Below are positions 26,681 to 34,976 of a DNA stretch of 64,000 nucleotides, piece after piece (position 1 is the stretch's first letter; every line of letters starts with the position of its first letter). The notes below the pieces were generated by a model. It did no database searches and had not been told where the DNA came from. It saw nothing but the letters and a program-made list of their open reading frames with translations. This DNA is from Bacteroidia bacterium (lineage in GTDB: Bacteria; Bacteroidota; Bacteroidia; B-17B0; Aurantibacillaceae): contig JAGNIU010000005.1 of assembly GCA_018000995.1 (NCBI GenBank), forward strand, positions 82,314-146,313, written 5' to 3'. The translations under genes and the position numbers were made by a program.

Positions 26681-26985
26681 TGTTACAATGGCTTCAAGAT
26701 AACGCTCCCGGCTGCTTTTTTAAAAGTTTGTTTGGAATAGATTGTCCCGGTTGCGGTATGACCAGGGCTTTTTTCGCATTAATTAAGGGGAATATAATGG
26801 AATCTTTAGCCTATAATCCCGGCTTAATCCCCTTTCTCATTACCGCAACAGCCCTTTTGATTCAACTTAAATTAAAACATCCCAGAGGTGGTTTTATTAT
26901 TATGTGGATGTTTATTATCACCACCATTATTACCGTAATAAATTTCTCTGTAAAGCAATATATGGGGATTTCATTACCCGCTTAA
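26680..26985 (+). CDS. DUF2752 small membrane protein
   Basis: The function is unknown. The 101-residue protein carries the DUF2752 signature CPGCGMTRAFFALIKGN near residue 23, followed by AYNPG and two or three hydrophobic helices (GLIPFLITATALLIQL and FIIMWMFIITTIITVINF). The C-x-x-C motif near the N-terminus could bind metal or form a disulfide. A GTG at 26671 is in frame, but the ATG at 26680 is more natural. The start region lies inside the right arm of a long palindrome, so translation may be affected by that structure. Its stop overlaps the stop of the convergent flippase gene. Confidence 0.85.
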   Translation: MLQWLQDNAPGCFFKSLFGIDCPGCGMTRAFFALIKGNIMESLAYNPGLIPFLITATALLIQLKLKHPRGGFIIMWMFIITTIITVINFSVKQYMGISLPA

Positions 26986-28217
26986 AAAGCCTGTTTTATA
27001 TTTTGGACGTCGGCCTTAAAATTGAAGAATTGATAAAGGCTCAATTTGTTTTTCACAACAAATCCAAAAAACAATCCTAAAGAAGAAATAAAATACCCAA
27101 CATTAGCGGCCATTGCAGCGCCTATTAAATTATACTTATCAATTAAAAATGGAGCTAGACAAATTGAGCAAAGGAAACCCATAAAATTACAACCGGCAAT
27201 AAATCTCAATTTTCCTAAGCCGCTAAAATAATGGCTTATGACAGTAGAAAAACTAATACATAAAATCCCCGGAGAAAGGTATAGCATGATGCGCTTGGTT
27301 TCAGAAAAATCTTTTCCCAATAAATAAGTAAACAACTCGAGCGGAATAAACCATAACACCAAAATAGCCAAACAACTTAAGGCAAATGCAATTTTAGCGA
27401 GTGTAATGGTAATCGCTCTGTTAAAAACAGTATCACCGGTATTCGAAATTTTGGATAAGATGATTGGCGTTATCCCCGACGATACAATCCAAACGGATTC
27501 GATTAAAGATGAAGCCGCCGAATATAATCCCACCAATGCGCTAGAGCCGAAAAAATACCAGCTAAATCTGTTAACCATAACGTGGAAATAACCGGCTAGT
27601 TGACAAAAAATACCATTTTCGAAAATGGAATTTAGTGAGAATTCGGTTTTACTTTTATCGGCCACAATATATTTAAACACTGTAATCGACGAAATAATAA
27701 AAGAAACAGTAAACGAAATATACAATGGAATTACATATGCTTTAAATGTAAAATCGTTCATGTATAAGGTGTAGAAAAGAATTCCGCACACCAATAAAAA
27801 CGGTTGTAATATGCTTAGGAAATTATAAAGCTTCACGTTTTCTTTAGCTAAAATAATTACCATGTTAAACGTATTTAAAATAACCAAAACCGAAAGAAAA
27901 AACATATCCCATTCATAACCGGGAATCTCTTTATTTAAAATAAAAAAAATAAGGTTCGAAACTGAAGTCGCTAAAATAGTCCAAACCACCCCGTTCATCA
28001 CCAGCTTTTTTAAGTTAAATTTTGGAACAAAGTACACGAGTGAATAACCGGTATATATTTCGTTTATGATTTGGATATTAGCAATATTGAGAACAAATAA
28101 ACTAATCTCACCGCGGGTAGTAACGCCCAGGTATTTAGCCGAAACTATTAGAATAACAAAGTTAATAGCCGCCACAAAGCCTTTGGTGAAAAGTGTTTGT
28201 ATGATGTTTTTAATCAT
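26982..28217 (-). CDS. polysaccharide flippase (Wzx/MATE-like)
   Basis: This is a predicted inner-membrane exporter of lipid-linked glycans in the MOP superfamily. The 411-residue protein has about twelve hydrophobic segments, starting with the typical N-terminal pair (GFVAAINFVILIVSAKYLG, then TRGEISLFVLNIANIQ). The later stretch ALVGLYSAASSLIES is a common landmark in these flippases. No glycan-synthesis genes lie beside it, so the cargo is unknown. It ends by overlapping the DUF2752 stop. The start at 28217 gives MIKNIIQTLFTKGFVAAINF, a good first helix. Confidence 0.82.
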   Translation of the reverse strand: MIKNIIQTLFTKGFVAAINFVILIVSAKYLGVTTRGEISLFVLNIANIQIINEIYTGYSLVYFVPKFNLKKLVMNGVVWTILATSVSNLIFFILNKEIPGYEWDMFFLSVLVILNTFNMVIILAKENVKLYNFLSILQPFLLVCGILFYTLYMNDFTFKAYVIPLYISFTVSFIISSITVFKYIVADKSKTEFSLNSIFENGIFCQLAGYFHVMVNRFSWYFFGSSALVGLYSAASSLIESVWIVSSGITPIILSKISNTGDTVFNRAITITLAKIAFALSCLAILVLWFIPLELFTYLLGKDFSETKRIMLYLSPGILCISFSTVISHYFSGLGKLRFIAGCNFMGFLCSICLAPFLIDKYNLIGAAMAANVGYFISSLGLFFGFVVKNKLSLYQFFNFKADVQNIKQAF

Positions 28218-28294
28218 TAAGGCCGTTTGTGAGGGTTAAAAATACATTATAAAACGGATTTTTAAATAATATATTACTTAAAGTAAAAATTTAT

Positions 28295-28302
28295 TACATT
28301 TG
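28295..28302 (+). promoter_or_regulatory. -7 promoter element for tRNA-His
   Basis: TACATTTG matches TAnnTTTG and lies 12 bases before the mature tRNA at 28315, the same arrangement as for tRNA-Ser. Confidence 0.6.
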
Positions 28303-28314
28303 CAGTCCTAAAAT

Positions 28315-28389
28315 GGTAGATGTAGCTCAGTTGGTTAGAGCATCGGTTTGTGGTACCGAGGGTCGTGGGTTCGAATCCCATCATTTACC
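28315..28389 (+). tRNA. tRNA-His (anticodon GTG)
   Basis: The 75-base sequence folds normally. GTAGATG pairs with CATTTAC, the anticodon stem TCGGT/ACCGA encloses the loop TTGTGGT with anticodon GTG, and the T arm is GTGGG-TTCGAAT-CCCAT. The encoded extra G at position -1 can pair with the discriminator C73, which is the identity mark of bacterial tRNA-His. CCA is not encoded. Confidence 0.95.
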
Positions 28390-28399
28390 CTTCTAACAG

Positions 28400-28427
28400 A
28401 AAAGCCCTGCAAATGCGGGGCTTTTTT
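28400..28427 (+). terminator. intrinsic terminator after tRNA-His
   Basis: AAAGCCC-TGC and GCG-GGGCTTT form a stem with a small loop, followed by T residues. Confidence 0.85.
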
Positions 28428-28448
28428 AGTTTTAATAACGCTTTTATT

Positions 28449-29111
28449 CTAATGACAAGCTTCCCTTAAAAATTCTAAAAACGGATACATTGCCTTAAAG
28501 CCATTCGCTGTAAATTTTTCGAAGTCTTTAGATTTGAAATTCTTCTCGCTAATCTTATGGTAAACGATAAAACTTTTTAGCTTCAAATACTCCAAATATT
28601 TAGCATCCTTATCAAATCCTTTTGGAGCCGTTTTCAGTTTATCTTCATCAGATAAATCATCAAAATAGGTTTGAAATGCTTTCGATTTCATAAGCTTCAT
28701 AAGCTTATCCCCATTATAATCCACTTCCTGTCGTATTGCCTGCAATTGTTCAGGTTCAGGATGCCAATTACCACCCGCTAAAAACATATTGCCGGGTTCA
28801 AAGTGAAAGTAATATCCGGCATCGCTCGACTTTTTACCACCCGGACTAAAATACGCCCCAAAATGAGATTTGTAAGGGGTTTTATCTTTGCTAAAACGAA
28901 CGTCTTTGTAAATTCTGAAAACACAATTTTTTGCTTGTAAATCGGCGCCAATTTTTTTATCGAATTTATTTATAGCTACTATTAAGTGCTGAACAAACAC
29001 TTCAAACTCAGCTTTCGCTTCAAGATACTTTGGCTTATTTTTCTCGAACCAATCGCGGTTATTATTGTTTTTTATTGCTTTTAAAAAGCTAATTGATTTT
29101 TCGAAGGGCAT
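28449..29111 (-). CDS. DUF2461 family protein
   Basis: This belongs to the DUF2461 family, which is widespread in bacteria and has no known biochemical role. The 220-residue protein has the family marks: FLKAIKNNNNRDWFEKNKPKY at the N-terminus (given as NNNNRDWFEKNKPKY), FRIYKDVRFSKDKTPYKSH near residue 66, FSPGGKKSSDAGYYFHFEPG near 89, and a GGNWHPEPEQL motif. The conserved Arg, Lys, Asp and His residues suggest an enzyme. It is followed by the AI-2E gene upstream on the same strand with a two-base gap, so the two are probably cotranscribed. Confidence 0.88.
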   Translation of the reverse strand: MPFEKSISFLKAIKNNNNRDWFEKNKPKYLEAKAEFEVFVQHLIVAINKFDKKIGADLQAKNCVFRIYKDVRFSKDKTPYKSHFGAYFSPGGKKSSDAGYYFHFEPGNMFLAGGNWHPEPEQLQAIRQEVDYNGDKLMKLMKSKAFQTYFDDLSDEDKLKTAPKGFDKDAKYLEYLKLKSFIVYHKISEKNFKSKDFEKFTANGFKAMYPFLEFLREACH

Positions 29112-29113
29112 AT

Positions 29114-30214
29114 TTAATCTGTTATTTTCTCTGTTATTTTTCTAAAGAATTTAAATTGAGTTAAAAATTCTTTTGCGACAATTCTTACCAATGTGTAAAC
29201 AGGAATAGCAACAACCATTCCTCCTATTCCGGCTAAAGTTCCTGCCATTAATACCACCAAAAATATTTCGAGCGGATGTGCTTTAACTGTATTTGAAAAA
29301 ATATAGGGTTGAAAAAATAAAGCATCTAAAATATTAATACTCATTAAGGCAATAAATATTTTTGTTATCACATTTGAGATTTGATCGTACTGCCCTACTT
29401 CAATACAACCACTTACTCCTAAAAACAAAGCAAAACACAAAGTAATCATTGGTCCGATATAAGGCACTACATTAAACAAACCGGCAACAAAACCAATTAT
29501 TAAGGCGTTCTTTATTCCTAAAATCCACAAACTAGCGCCGGCTAAAACACCCACAATTAAAACGTCAATTATTAAACCAATAAAATATTTACTCAGCATT
29601 TTTTTAGAAGTGGTTAAGATTTCCTTCACTTCACTTTCGATTTTTGGTGGCGTTAATAACAAAATGGTACGGCTAACCATGTACTCATCTTTTAATAGGA
29701 AAAAAGTAATAAATAAAACACAAAATAAACCACCAATAAAACCACTTAGATAACTGATTAAGTTGTTTAATATAGCCGATACATTTCCGAAATTAAATAC
29801 TGAGTTAAATTGTTCGTTTATGGTGGCTTTCATGGTTTCTTCAGTTCCTAACTGCGAAAACATATATTTAAACGAAGGATATTGATCTAAAATACCATGC
29901 AAAACATCGTAAAAATTAAGATCCGACATAAACGACACTTGCTGAATTAATGGTGGTAAAATAAGAATGAAAAAGAGATAAAATACACTGAACATTATAA
30001 TTAAAGTAGCTAAGGCTGCGATTCCACTGTTTATTCTTTTACCTCCAATTTTAAACTTTTGGATAACATTTGATAATGGATTACCAATCAAGAACAAAAC
30101 CAAAGAAATAACAAGGTAAATGAGCACCGAAGAAAATAACCAAGCACTTAAAATTACAGCAACTGCAATTAATATCGGAAATATGTAATTTTTAGTTTTC
30201 AGAATGAGAAACAA
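29114..30214 (-). CDS. AI-2E family transporter (membrane exporter/antiporter)
   Basis: This is an inner-membrane protein of the AI-2E family. Members have been linked to autoinducer export, Na+/H+ exchange and sugar-lipid transport, so the substrate cannot be assigned. The 366-residue protein has about eight hydrophobic segments, a central soluble segment (residues 100-150), and the family's conserved C-terminal region FVAGLFNVVPYIGPMI near 245 and the stretch VVLMAGTLAGIGGMVVAIPVY, quoted as LAGIGGMVVAIPVY near 335. It is the first gene of a unit with the DUF2461 gene and is divergent from the GWxTD gene at 30254. Confidence 0.88.
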   Translation of the reverse strand: MFLILKTKNYIFPILIAVAVILSAWLFSSVLIYLVISLVLFLIGNPLSNVIQKFKIGGKRINSGIAALATLIIMFSVFYLFFILILPPLIQQVSFMSDLNFYDVLHGILDQYPSFKYMFSQLGTEETMKATINEQFNSVFNFGNVSAILNNLISYLSGFIGGLFCVLFITFFLLKDEYMVSRTILLLTPPKIESEVKEILTTSKKMLSKYFIGLIIDVLIVGVLAGASLWILGIKNALIIGFVAGLFNVVPYIGPMITLCFALFLGVSGCIEVGQYDQISNVITKIFIALMSINILDALFFQPYIFSNTVKAHPLEIFLVVLMAGTLAGIGGMVVAIPVYTLVRIVAKEFLTQFKFFRKITEKITD

Positions 30215-30253
30215 ATGTACTAAAAGTTTAACTTTATACTCAATTTACGCCAT

Positions 30254-31528
30254 TTGTTAAAATTCACAACATACGCTTTTCTTTACCTGATGATAGTATC
30301 AGCTTTTGGTAGTTGTACAAGTTCGAAGGAAGCGTATCACTCGAAAGAAAATCTATATAAAAAAACGAATCAGGAATTACACACTAAATTATTAGCTTAT
30401 CATATTAATGATTCAGTGACTCAAATCTATTTTAGTTTCGATAATGAAAATTTATTGTATAAACGACCGGATACTACCAATTATTTTTATGCGGCGGTTA
30501 AAATAAAATATTTCACTTACACCAACGCAAAAACACGTCAGTTATTAGATAGCGGAAGCGTTACAATTTTAGATAGGCAAAGTGATAAATTAGATTTGAA
30601 AAATATAAAAGGAAGTCTGTTTTCAAAATGCAGAATGGGACAAAGTTATATTTGCGAGGTATTTGTTTTTGATTTGAATAAGAAAACTAAAATACCTTAT
30701 GTGTTTCCGATTGACAAAACAACAACCGGTACACGACAAAGTTTTTTAATTCAGAAAACTAACGGTTCGAATCTTTATGATTATTACTTAAAAGCAGGAG
30801 ATACAGTTGTAATTAAAAGTTTTATTAATGCCGAAAATAATTTTGTTGTTGATTATTTTAAGAGGGAATTTCCGTTGGCGCCGCCACCCTTTTCATCAAT
30901 AGAAAGAGTTGCGTTTAATTACACACCTGATAGTTTTTTTGTGATTAGTAAAAGTCGCGGATTACTTAAAGTTGTAATTCCTCCTAAAGGATTTTATCAT
31001 ATTGTAACGGATAAAGAAACAAAGAAAGGATTAACCTTATATTCTGTTGATGCTTCTTATCCGGGCATAAAAGATGAGATGGAAATGATAAAGTGCGTGC
31101 GGTATATAACCACAACAGTGGAATACAATGCGCTGTTGAATTCAGAAAATAAAAAGCATGCTATTGATGAATTTTGGAAAGAAAAAGGAGGAAGTAATGA
31201 GCGCGCAAAAGAATTACTGAGAAAATACTATGCAAGAGTTCAACACGCGAATAAATTATTTACCTCATTTCAGCAAGGTTGGCAAACCGACAGGGGGATG
31301 ATATACATTGTTTTTGGGGCACCAACCAAAATGTACAAGTATGCGAACAACGAAATATGGGTTTATGGTAGCGAAACACAAGCCAACTCAATACGGTTTA
31401 CATTTTTAAAAGTGATAAATCCATTTACCGAAAACGACTTTATTTTAGAGCGCAACGAATATCACAAATTTCCTTGGCACCAGGCTGTTAGCGGGTGGAA
31501 AGACGGTCACGTTTTTATGGATAATTAA
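30254..31528 (+). CDS. GWxTD domain lipoprotein
   Basis: This is a Bacteroidota-type exported protein with unknown function. A TTG start at 30254 gives a lipoprotein signal (MLKFTTYAFLYLMIVSAFGSC) with the lipidated cysteine near residue 21. The in-frame ATG at 30290 would cut the signal too short, so TTG is preferred. The defining C-terminal GWxTD motif is present as QQGWQTDRGMIYIVFGAP near residue 340, followed by an N-E-I-W-VY segment (NNEIWVYG). The domain ends in FHKFPWHQAVSGWKDG-like sequence (YHKFPWHQAVSGW). The middle 200 residues are beta-rich. Confidence 0.87.
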   Translation: MLKFTTYAFLYLMIVSAFGSCTSSKEAYHSKENLYKKTNQELHTKLLAYHINDSVTQIYFSFDNENLLYKRPDTTNYFYAAVKIKYFTYTNAKTRQLLDSGSVTILDRQSDKLDLKNIKGSLFSKCRMGQSYICEVFVFDLNKKTKIPYVFPIDKTTTGTRQSFLIQKTNGSNLYDYYLKAGDTVVIKSFINAENNFVVDYFKREFPLAPPPFSSIERVAFNYTPDSFFVISKSRGLLKVVIPPKGFYHIVTDKETKKGLTLYSVDASYPGIKDEMEMIKCVRYITTTVEYNALLNSENKKHAIDEFWKEKGGSNERAKELLRKYYARVQHANKLFTSFQQGWQTDRGMIYIVFGAPTKMYKYANNEIWVYGSETQANSIRFTFLKVINPFTENDFILERNEYHKFPWHQAVSGWKDGHVFMDN

Positions 31529-31613
31529 GCCATTATTTTAGCGAATTTTAGGAAATAAGCGTTTGATTTTTCGGCTTAAAAACCTAACTTTATCCAAATT
31601 ATTAATCCTTATT

Positions 31614-32216
31614 ATGAAAAACCTATTTGTAGCCATTTTAACAATTGCATCAATAAGCGCATTTGCCCAGCCTGGAAAAAAAGGTAAAGAACCTACAATG
31701 ACTCCTGTTTTTGTACCGGGATATTATTTAAATCAGAAAAATGATACCGTTAAAGGTGAAGTTCAATCTAATATGGAGAAAGAAAGTGACTATTATCTTT
31801 CTTTCAAATTTAAAGTAAAAGGAGTTGGAAAAGGTGCTGAAATTAATACCAAAAAAGCAAAAGGCTATGGTTTTGAAGGCAATCATTTTACCACTTTGCA
31901 TATGGATCAAAATGATGTTTATATCAAATATTTGGAACAAGGCCGTTTAAATTTAATGGAGTGGAAATATCCGGGTGTTGGCGACGATGCGGGTAAAACT
32001 ATGGCTGTTTATTTTGTTGTTGATACCAGAGCTGCGGCGGATGACAAAAACAACTTAAACGTTTTAACTCAATTAAACGAAAAAAGTCACAAGAAAATTT
32101 TAAAACCATTTTTTAAAGATCAACCTATACTTTTAGAGCAAGTAGATAAATGGTTCTTTAAAATTGATGAAGTTCGTAAAGCTGTTCAAGAGTTTAACGC
32201 CCTGTATACAAACTAA
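31614..32216 (+). CDS. secreted protein of unknown function
   Basis: A signal peptide (MKNLFVAILTIASISAFAQ) starts at the ATG at 31614; the frame is open upstream to 31563, but those residues would not fit a signal peptide. The mature part of about 180 residues begins with a Lys/Gly-rich stretch (PGKKGKEPTM), then FVPGYYLNQKNDTVKGEVQSN, given here as FVPGYYLNQKNDTVKGE. This opening is seen in many Bacteroidota exported proteins of unknown role. A terminator follows directly, so it is probably monocistronic or the end of a unit with the GWxTD gene. Confidence 0.65.
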   Translation: MKNLFVAILTIASISAFAQPGKKGKEPTMTPVFVPGYYLNQKNDTVKGEVQSNMEKESDYYLSFKFKVKGVGKGAEINTKKAKGYGFEGNHFTTLHMDQNDVYIKYLEQGRLNLMEWKYPGVGDDAGKTMAVYFVVDTRAAADDKNNLNVLTQLNEKSHKKILKPFFKDQPILLEQVDKWFFKIDEVRKAVQEFNALYTN

Positions 32217-32241
32217 TTCAGAATAATCTTATTTCAATACT

Positions 32242-32272
32242 AAAACCGCTAACTCTGTTTAGCGGTTTTTTT
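32242..32272 (+). terminator. intrinsic terminator
   Basis: AAACCGCTAA and TTTAGCGGTTT form a stem around CTCTG, followed by seven T residues. The rest of the 204-base gap to 32421 holds an AT-rich region with a weak -7-like TAACTTTA near 32386 and nothing else I can identify. Confidence 0.88.
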
Positions 32273-32420
32273 ATGCCCTTATCCTCAATTTTCTCTCCTT
32301 TTCCACGATTTTTTTTATTAACACTCTATCTCATAAATAGCCTGTATTGTTAAAAAGTTAGCCCCCCTAAAAACCCTTATTAGTTTAACTTTACAGAAAT
32401 ATCGCTTTTTAATCTGATTT

Positions 32421-33101
32421 ATGAACATTACGTATTACGGTCACTCTTGTTTTGGTGTAGAAATTCAAGGAAAGCATATTGTATTCGACCCTTTTATCAG
32501 TCCTAACGAATTAGCTAAAAGCATTGACGTTAATACCATAAAAGCTGATTATATTTTGATTAGTCACGGTCACGAAGATCACATTGCCGATGCCGTGGCG
32601 CTTGCTAAACGTACCAATGCCAAAGTAATTTGCGCTTGGGAAATAAACGTTTGGTTAGGAAAACAAGGCGTAGAAAATATTCACCCTATGAATACCGGTG
32701 GAAAAGTGAAGTTAGATTTTGGGAATGTAAAATGTGTAAGCGCAATACACAGCAGTAGTTTACCTGATGGCTCCTACGGTGGTAATCCAATGGGTTTTGT
32801 GGTTGAAAGTGAAGAAGGAAATTTTTACTACGCAGGTGATACAGCACTAACCTACGATATGAAACTGATTGGCGAATACAGAAAAATTAATTTCGCGTTT
32901 TTACCAATTGGCGACAATTTTACAATGGGAGCTGAAAATGCAATTATTGCCAGTGAATTTATTCAATGCTCAGATATAATTGGCATGCATTACGATACTT
33001 TTGGTTACATAAAAATTGATCATAACGAAGCGCAGAACAAATTTAAACGATCAGGCAAAAACTTGACCTTAATGAAAATAGGAGAAACAATACAAAAATA
33101 G
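32421..33101 (+). CDS. UPF0173 metal-dependent hydrolase
   Basis: This is a metallo-beta-lactamase-fold hydrolase of the UPF0173 family. Substrate is unknown; related proteins have been proposed to act on N-acyl or phosphodiester compounds. The metal-binding HxHxDH motif is present as SHGHEDH near residue 55, preceded by the N-terminal YYGHSCFGVEI typical of the family. Further ligands appear in AIHSSSLPDGSYGGNPMGF near 113 and YYAGDTALTYDMKLIG near 138, and the C-terminal IGMHYDTF holds another histidine. The 226-residue length is standard. It precedes parA by a repeat-filled gap. Confidence 0.9.
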   Translation: MNITYYGHSCFGVEIQGKHIVFDPFISPNELAKSIDVNTIKADYILISHGHEDHIADAVALAKRTNAKVICAWEINVWLGKQGVENIHPMNTGGKVKLDFGNVKCVSAIHSSSLPDGSYGGNPMGFVVESEEGNFYYAGDTALTYDMKLIGEYRKINFAFLPIGDNFTMGAENAIIASEFIQCSDIIGMHYDTFGYIKIDHNEAQNKFKRSGKNLTLMKIGETIQK

Positions 33102-33168
33102 TTTATAGGCTATAGTCTATAGTGTAACAAACTATAAACTATCAACTATAAACCATAAACTTAAAACT
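33102..33168. repeat. AT-rich palindromic spacer repeat (AACC/ATA family, copy 2)
   Basis: The gap before parA consists of short units such as TATAGTCTATAG, AACTATAAACTAT, CAACTATAAACC and ATAAACTT. The left part (GTTTATAGGCTATAG) can pair with the right (CTATAAAC repeats). It shows the same layout as copies before prmA and the second POT gene. Confidence 0.55.
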
Positions 33169-34017
33169 ATGGGAAAAATAATCGCAATAGCTAATCAAAA
33201 AGGCGGAGTAGGAAAAACCACAACTGCCATTAATCTTGCAGCCAGCTTAGCTGTTTTAGAATATAAAACATTATTAATTGATGCCGATCCGCAATCGAAT
33301 GCAACATCCGGTGTTGGTATCGATCCTAAAAACGTGAAAGCAGGTTTATATGAGTGTATCATTGATAGCATGCACCCAAAAGATGTAATTCTTAAAACGG
33401 ATACTCCTAACCTATTCTTACTTCCTACCAATGCCGATTTAGTTGGTGTTGAGTTAGAACTCGTGAACTTGAGTAACCGCGAGTACATGATGAAAAAAGC
33501 TTTAGAGAAAATTAAAGATAAATACGATTTCATCATTGTAGATTGTTGTCCTTCACTCGGACTAACGGTTATCAACTCTCTATCTGCAGCTGATAGCGTA
33601 ATTATTCCGGTACAATGTGAATACTTTGCTTTAGAGGGAATGGGTAAATTATTACAAACCATTAAAATTATTCAAACACATTTAAATCCTAATTTAGATA
33701 TTGAAGGTGTTTTATTAACCATGTACGACGGACGTTTACGTTTAGCGAACCAAGTGGTTGAAGAAGTGAAAACGCATTTCCAAAACATGGTGTTTAATAC
33801 TTTAATTCAGCGTAACACAAAATTAGCTGAAGCGCCAAGCTTCGGAAAAACTATTATAATGCACGATGCCGTTGGAAAAGCTTCTCTAAACTATTTGAAC
33901 TTAGCCCGCGAAATTTTACAACGTAATGGTTTAACAAAAATCAGCGACGAAGAAAGAACTATCGGATTAAATCCTGAAAGCGTATCAGAAGAACAAGAAT
34001 TAAGCGAAGACATTTAG
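33169..34017 (+). CDS. parA: chromosome partitioning ATPase ParA (Soj)
   Basis: ParA is the Walker-type ATPase that works with ParB to segregate the chromosome origin. The deviant Walker A is AIANQKGGVGKTTTAINLAA at residues 5-24. The later motifs are IDADPQSNAT near 43, DFIIVDCCPSLGLTVINSL near 122 (Walker B) and VQCEYFALEGM near 148. The 282-residue length is typical of chromosomal Soj. parB follows after a 45-base repeat-bearing gap. No parS-like sequence near the pair is evident to me. Confidence 0.95.
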   Translation: MGKIIAIANQKGGVGKTTTAINLAASLAVLEYKTLLIDADPQSNATSGVGIDPKNVKAGLYECIIDSMHPKDVILKTDTPNLFLLPTNADLVGVELELVNLSNREYMMKKALEKIKDKYDFIIVDCCPSLGLTVINSLSAADSVIIPVQCEYFALEGMGKLLQTIKIIQTHLNPNLDIEGVLLTMYDGRLRLANQVVEEVKTHFQNMVFNTLIQRNTKLAEAPSFGKTIIMHDAVGKASLNYLNLAREILQRNGLTKISDEERTIGLNPESVSEEQELSEDI

Positions 34018-34062
34018 AAGTACGATTGAAGAGGGACGATTTACGAATTAAGAACTAAAAAA
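34018..34062. repeat. TACGA-type spacer repeat, copy 1
   Basis: The parA-parB gap carries GAAGTACGATTGAAGAGGGA followed by CGATTTACGAATTAAGAACT. A related arrangement with the core GAGGGACGATT-ACGAAT in inverted orientation occurs at 53672-53760. Confidence 0.55.
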
Positions 34063-34956
34063 ATGAGCAGTACAAAAAAACCGGCATTAGGAAGAGGATT
34101 AAGTGCATTACTTGAAAATGCCAAAACAGATATTACCACAAAACAAGTTGGAGACAATACTCCTATTGTTGGTTCTGTTTCAACTATCAGAATTAAAAAT
34201 ATTGAAACCAATCCGTTTCAACCAAGAACTAATTTTGAAGAAATTGCTTTACAAGAACTTTCTGATTCTATTAAACTACATGGCATTATTCAACCAATAA
34301 CACTTCGTAAATTAGGTTACGATAAGTATCAATTAATTTCAGGTGAACGTCGTTTCCGCGCTTCACAAATGGCTGGATTAGTAGAAGTGCCGGCTTATAT
34401 CCGTGTTGCTGATGACCAAGCGATGTTAGAAATGGCATTGGTAGAAAATATTCAGCGTGAAGATTTAGATCCTATGGAAGTGGCTTTATCTTACAAACGT
34501 TTAATCGACGAATGTAGTTTAACGCAAGAAGCATTAAGCGAAAAAGTAGGAAAACAACGTAGCACTGTAACTAATTTTTTACGCTTATTAAAACTACCTG
34601 CTCCAATACAAAAAGCCATCCGCGACCGCGAAATAACAATGGGTCACGCCAAAGCTTTAATCAATATTGATAACGAAGATCGTCAGTTAGCCATTTTTGC
34701 TTTAGCATTAGAGCAAGATTTATCTGTTCGCCAAATTGAAGATTTAGCTCGTGGTGAAAAATTAAAATTCACACCAAAAGTTACACGCGTTGAAAAACCA
34801 TTAAGTATTGAAGACAAAGAAGTACAGAAAAAATTAACTAAAATTTTCGATAAATCTTTCTCCTACAAACGTAACGGTAAGGCAGGAAGCATCACCCTAA
34901 CTTTCAAAAACGATACAGAACTACAAAACATTTTATCTTATTTCGGAATCGAATAA
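34063..34956 (+). CDS. parB: chromosome partitioning protein ParB (Spo0J)
   Basis: ParB is the CTP-dependent clamp that loads at parS sites near the origin. The 297 residues show the N-terminal LGRGLSALL box that recruits ParA, the CTPase region IETNPFQPRTNF and ISGERRFRASQMAGL near 92-106, and EMALVENIQREDLDPMEVALSYKRL, here as ALVENIQREDLDPMEVA. The helix-turn-helix is LTQEALSEKVGKQRSTVTNFLRLL near 148-171, with HAKALINI further on. The basic C-terminal dimerisation tail is present. It is paired with parA, and in this genome the DUF5683-dapB pair that often follows parB is elsewhere (5.9 kb). Confidence 0.95.
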   Translation: MSSTKKPALGRGLSALLENAKTDITTKQVGDNTPIVGSVSTIRIKNIETNPFQPRTNFEEIALQELSDSIKLHGIIQPITLRKLGYDKYQLISGERRFRASQMAGLVEVPAYIRVADDQAMLEMALVENIQREDLDPMEVALSYKRLIDECSLTQEALSEKVGKQRSTVTNFLRLLKLPAPIQKAIRDREITMGHAKALINIDNEDRQLAIFALALEQDLSVRQIEDLARGEKLKFTPKVTRVEKPLSIEDKEVQKKLTKIFDKSFSYKRNGKAGSITLTFKNDTELQNILSYFGIE

Positions 34957-34976
34957 TTTTCAATTCATAATCAACT

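Noticed and set aside
33195..33662. 155-codon antisense frame over parA
   Set aside because: It lies wholly within the conserved parA gene and has no features of its own.
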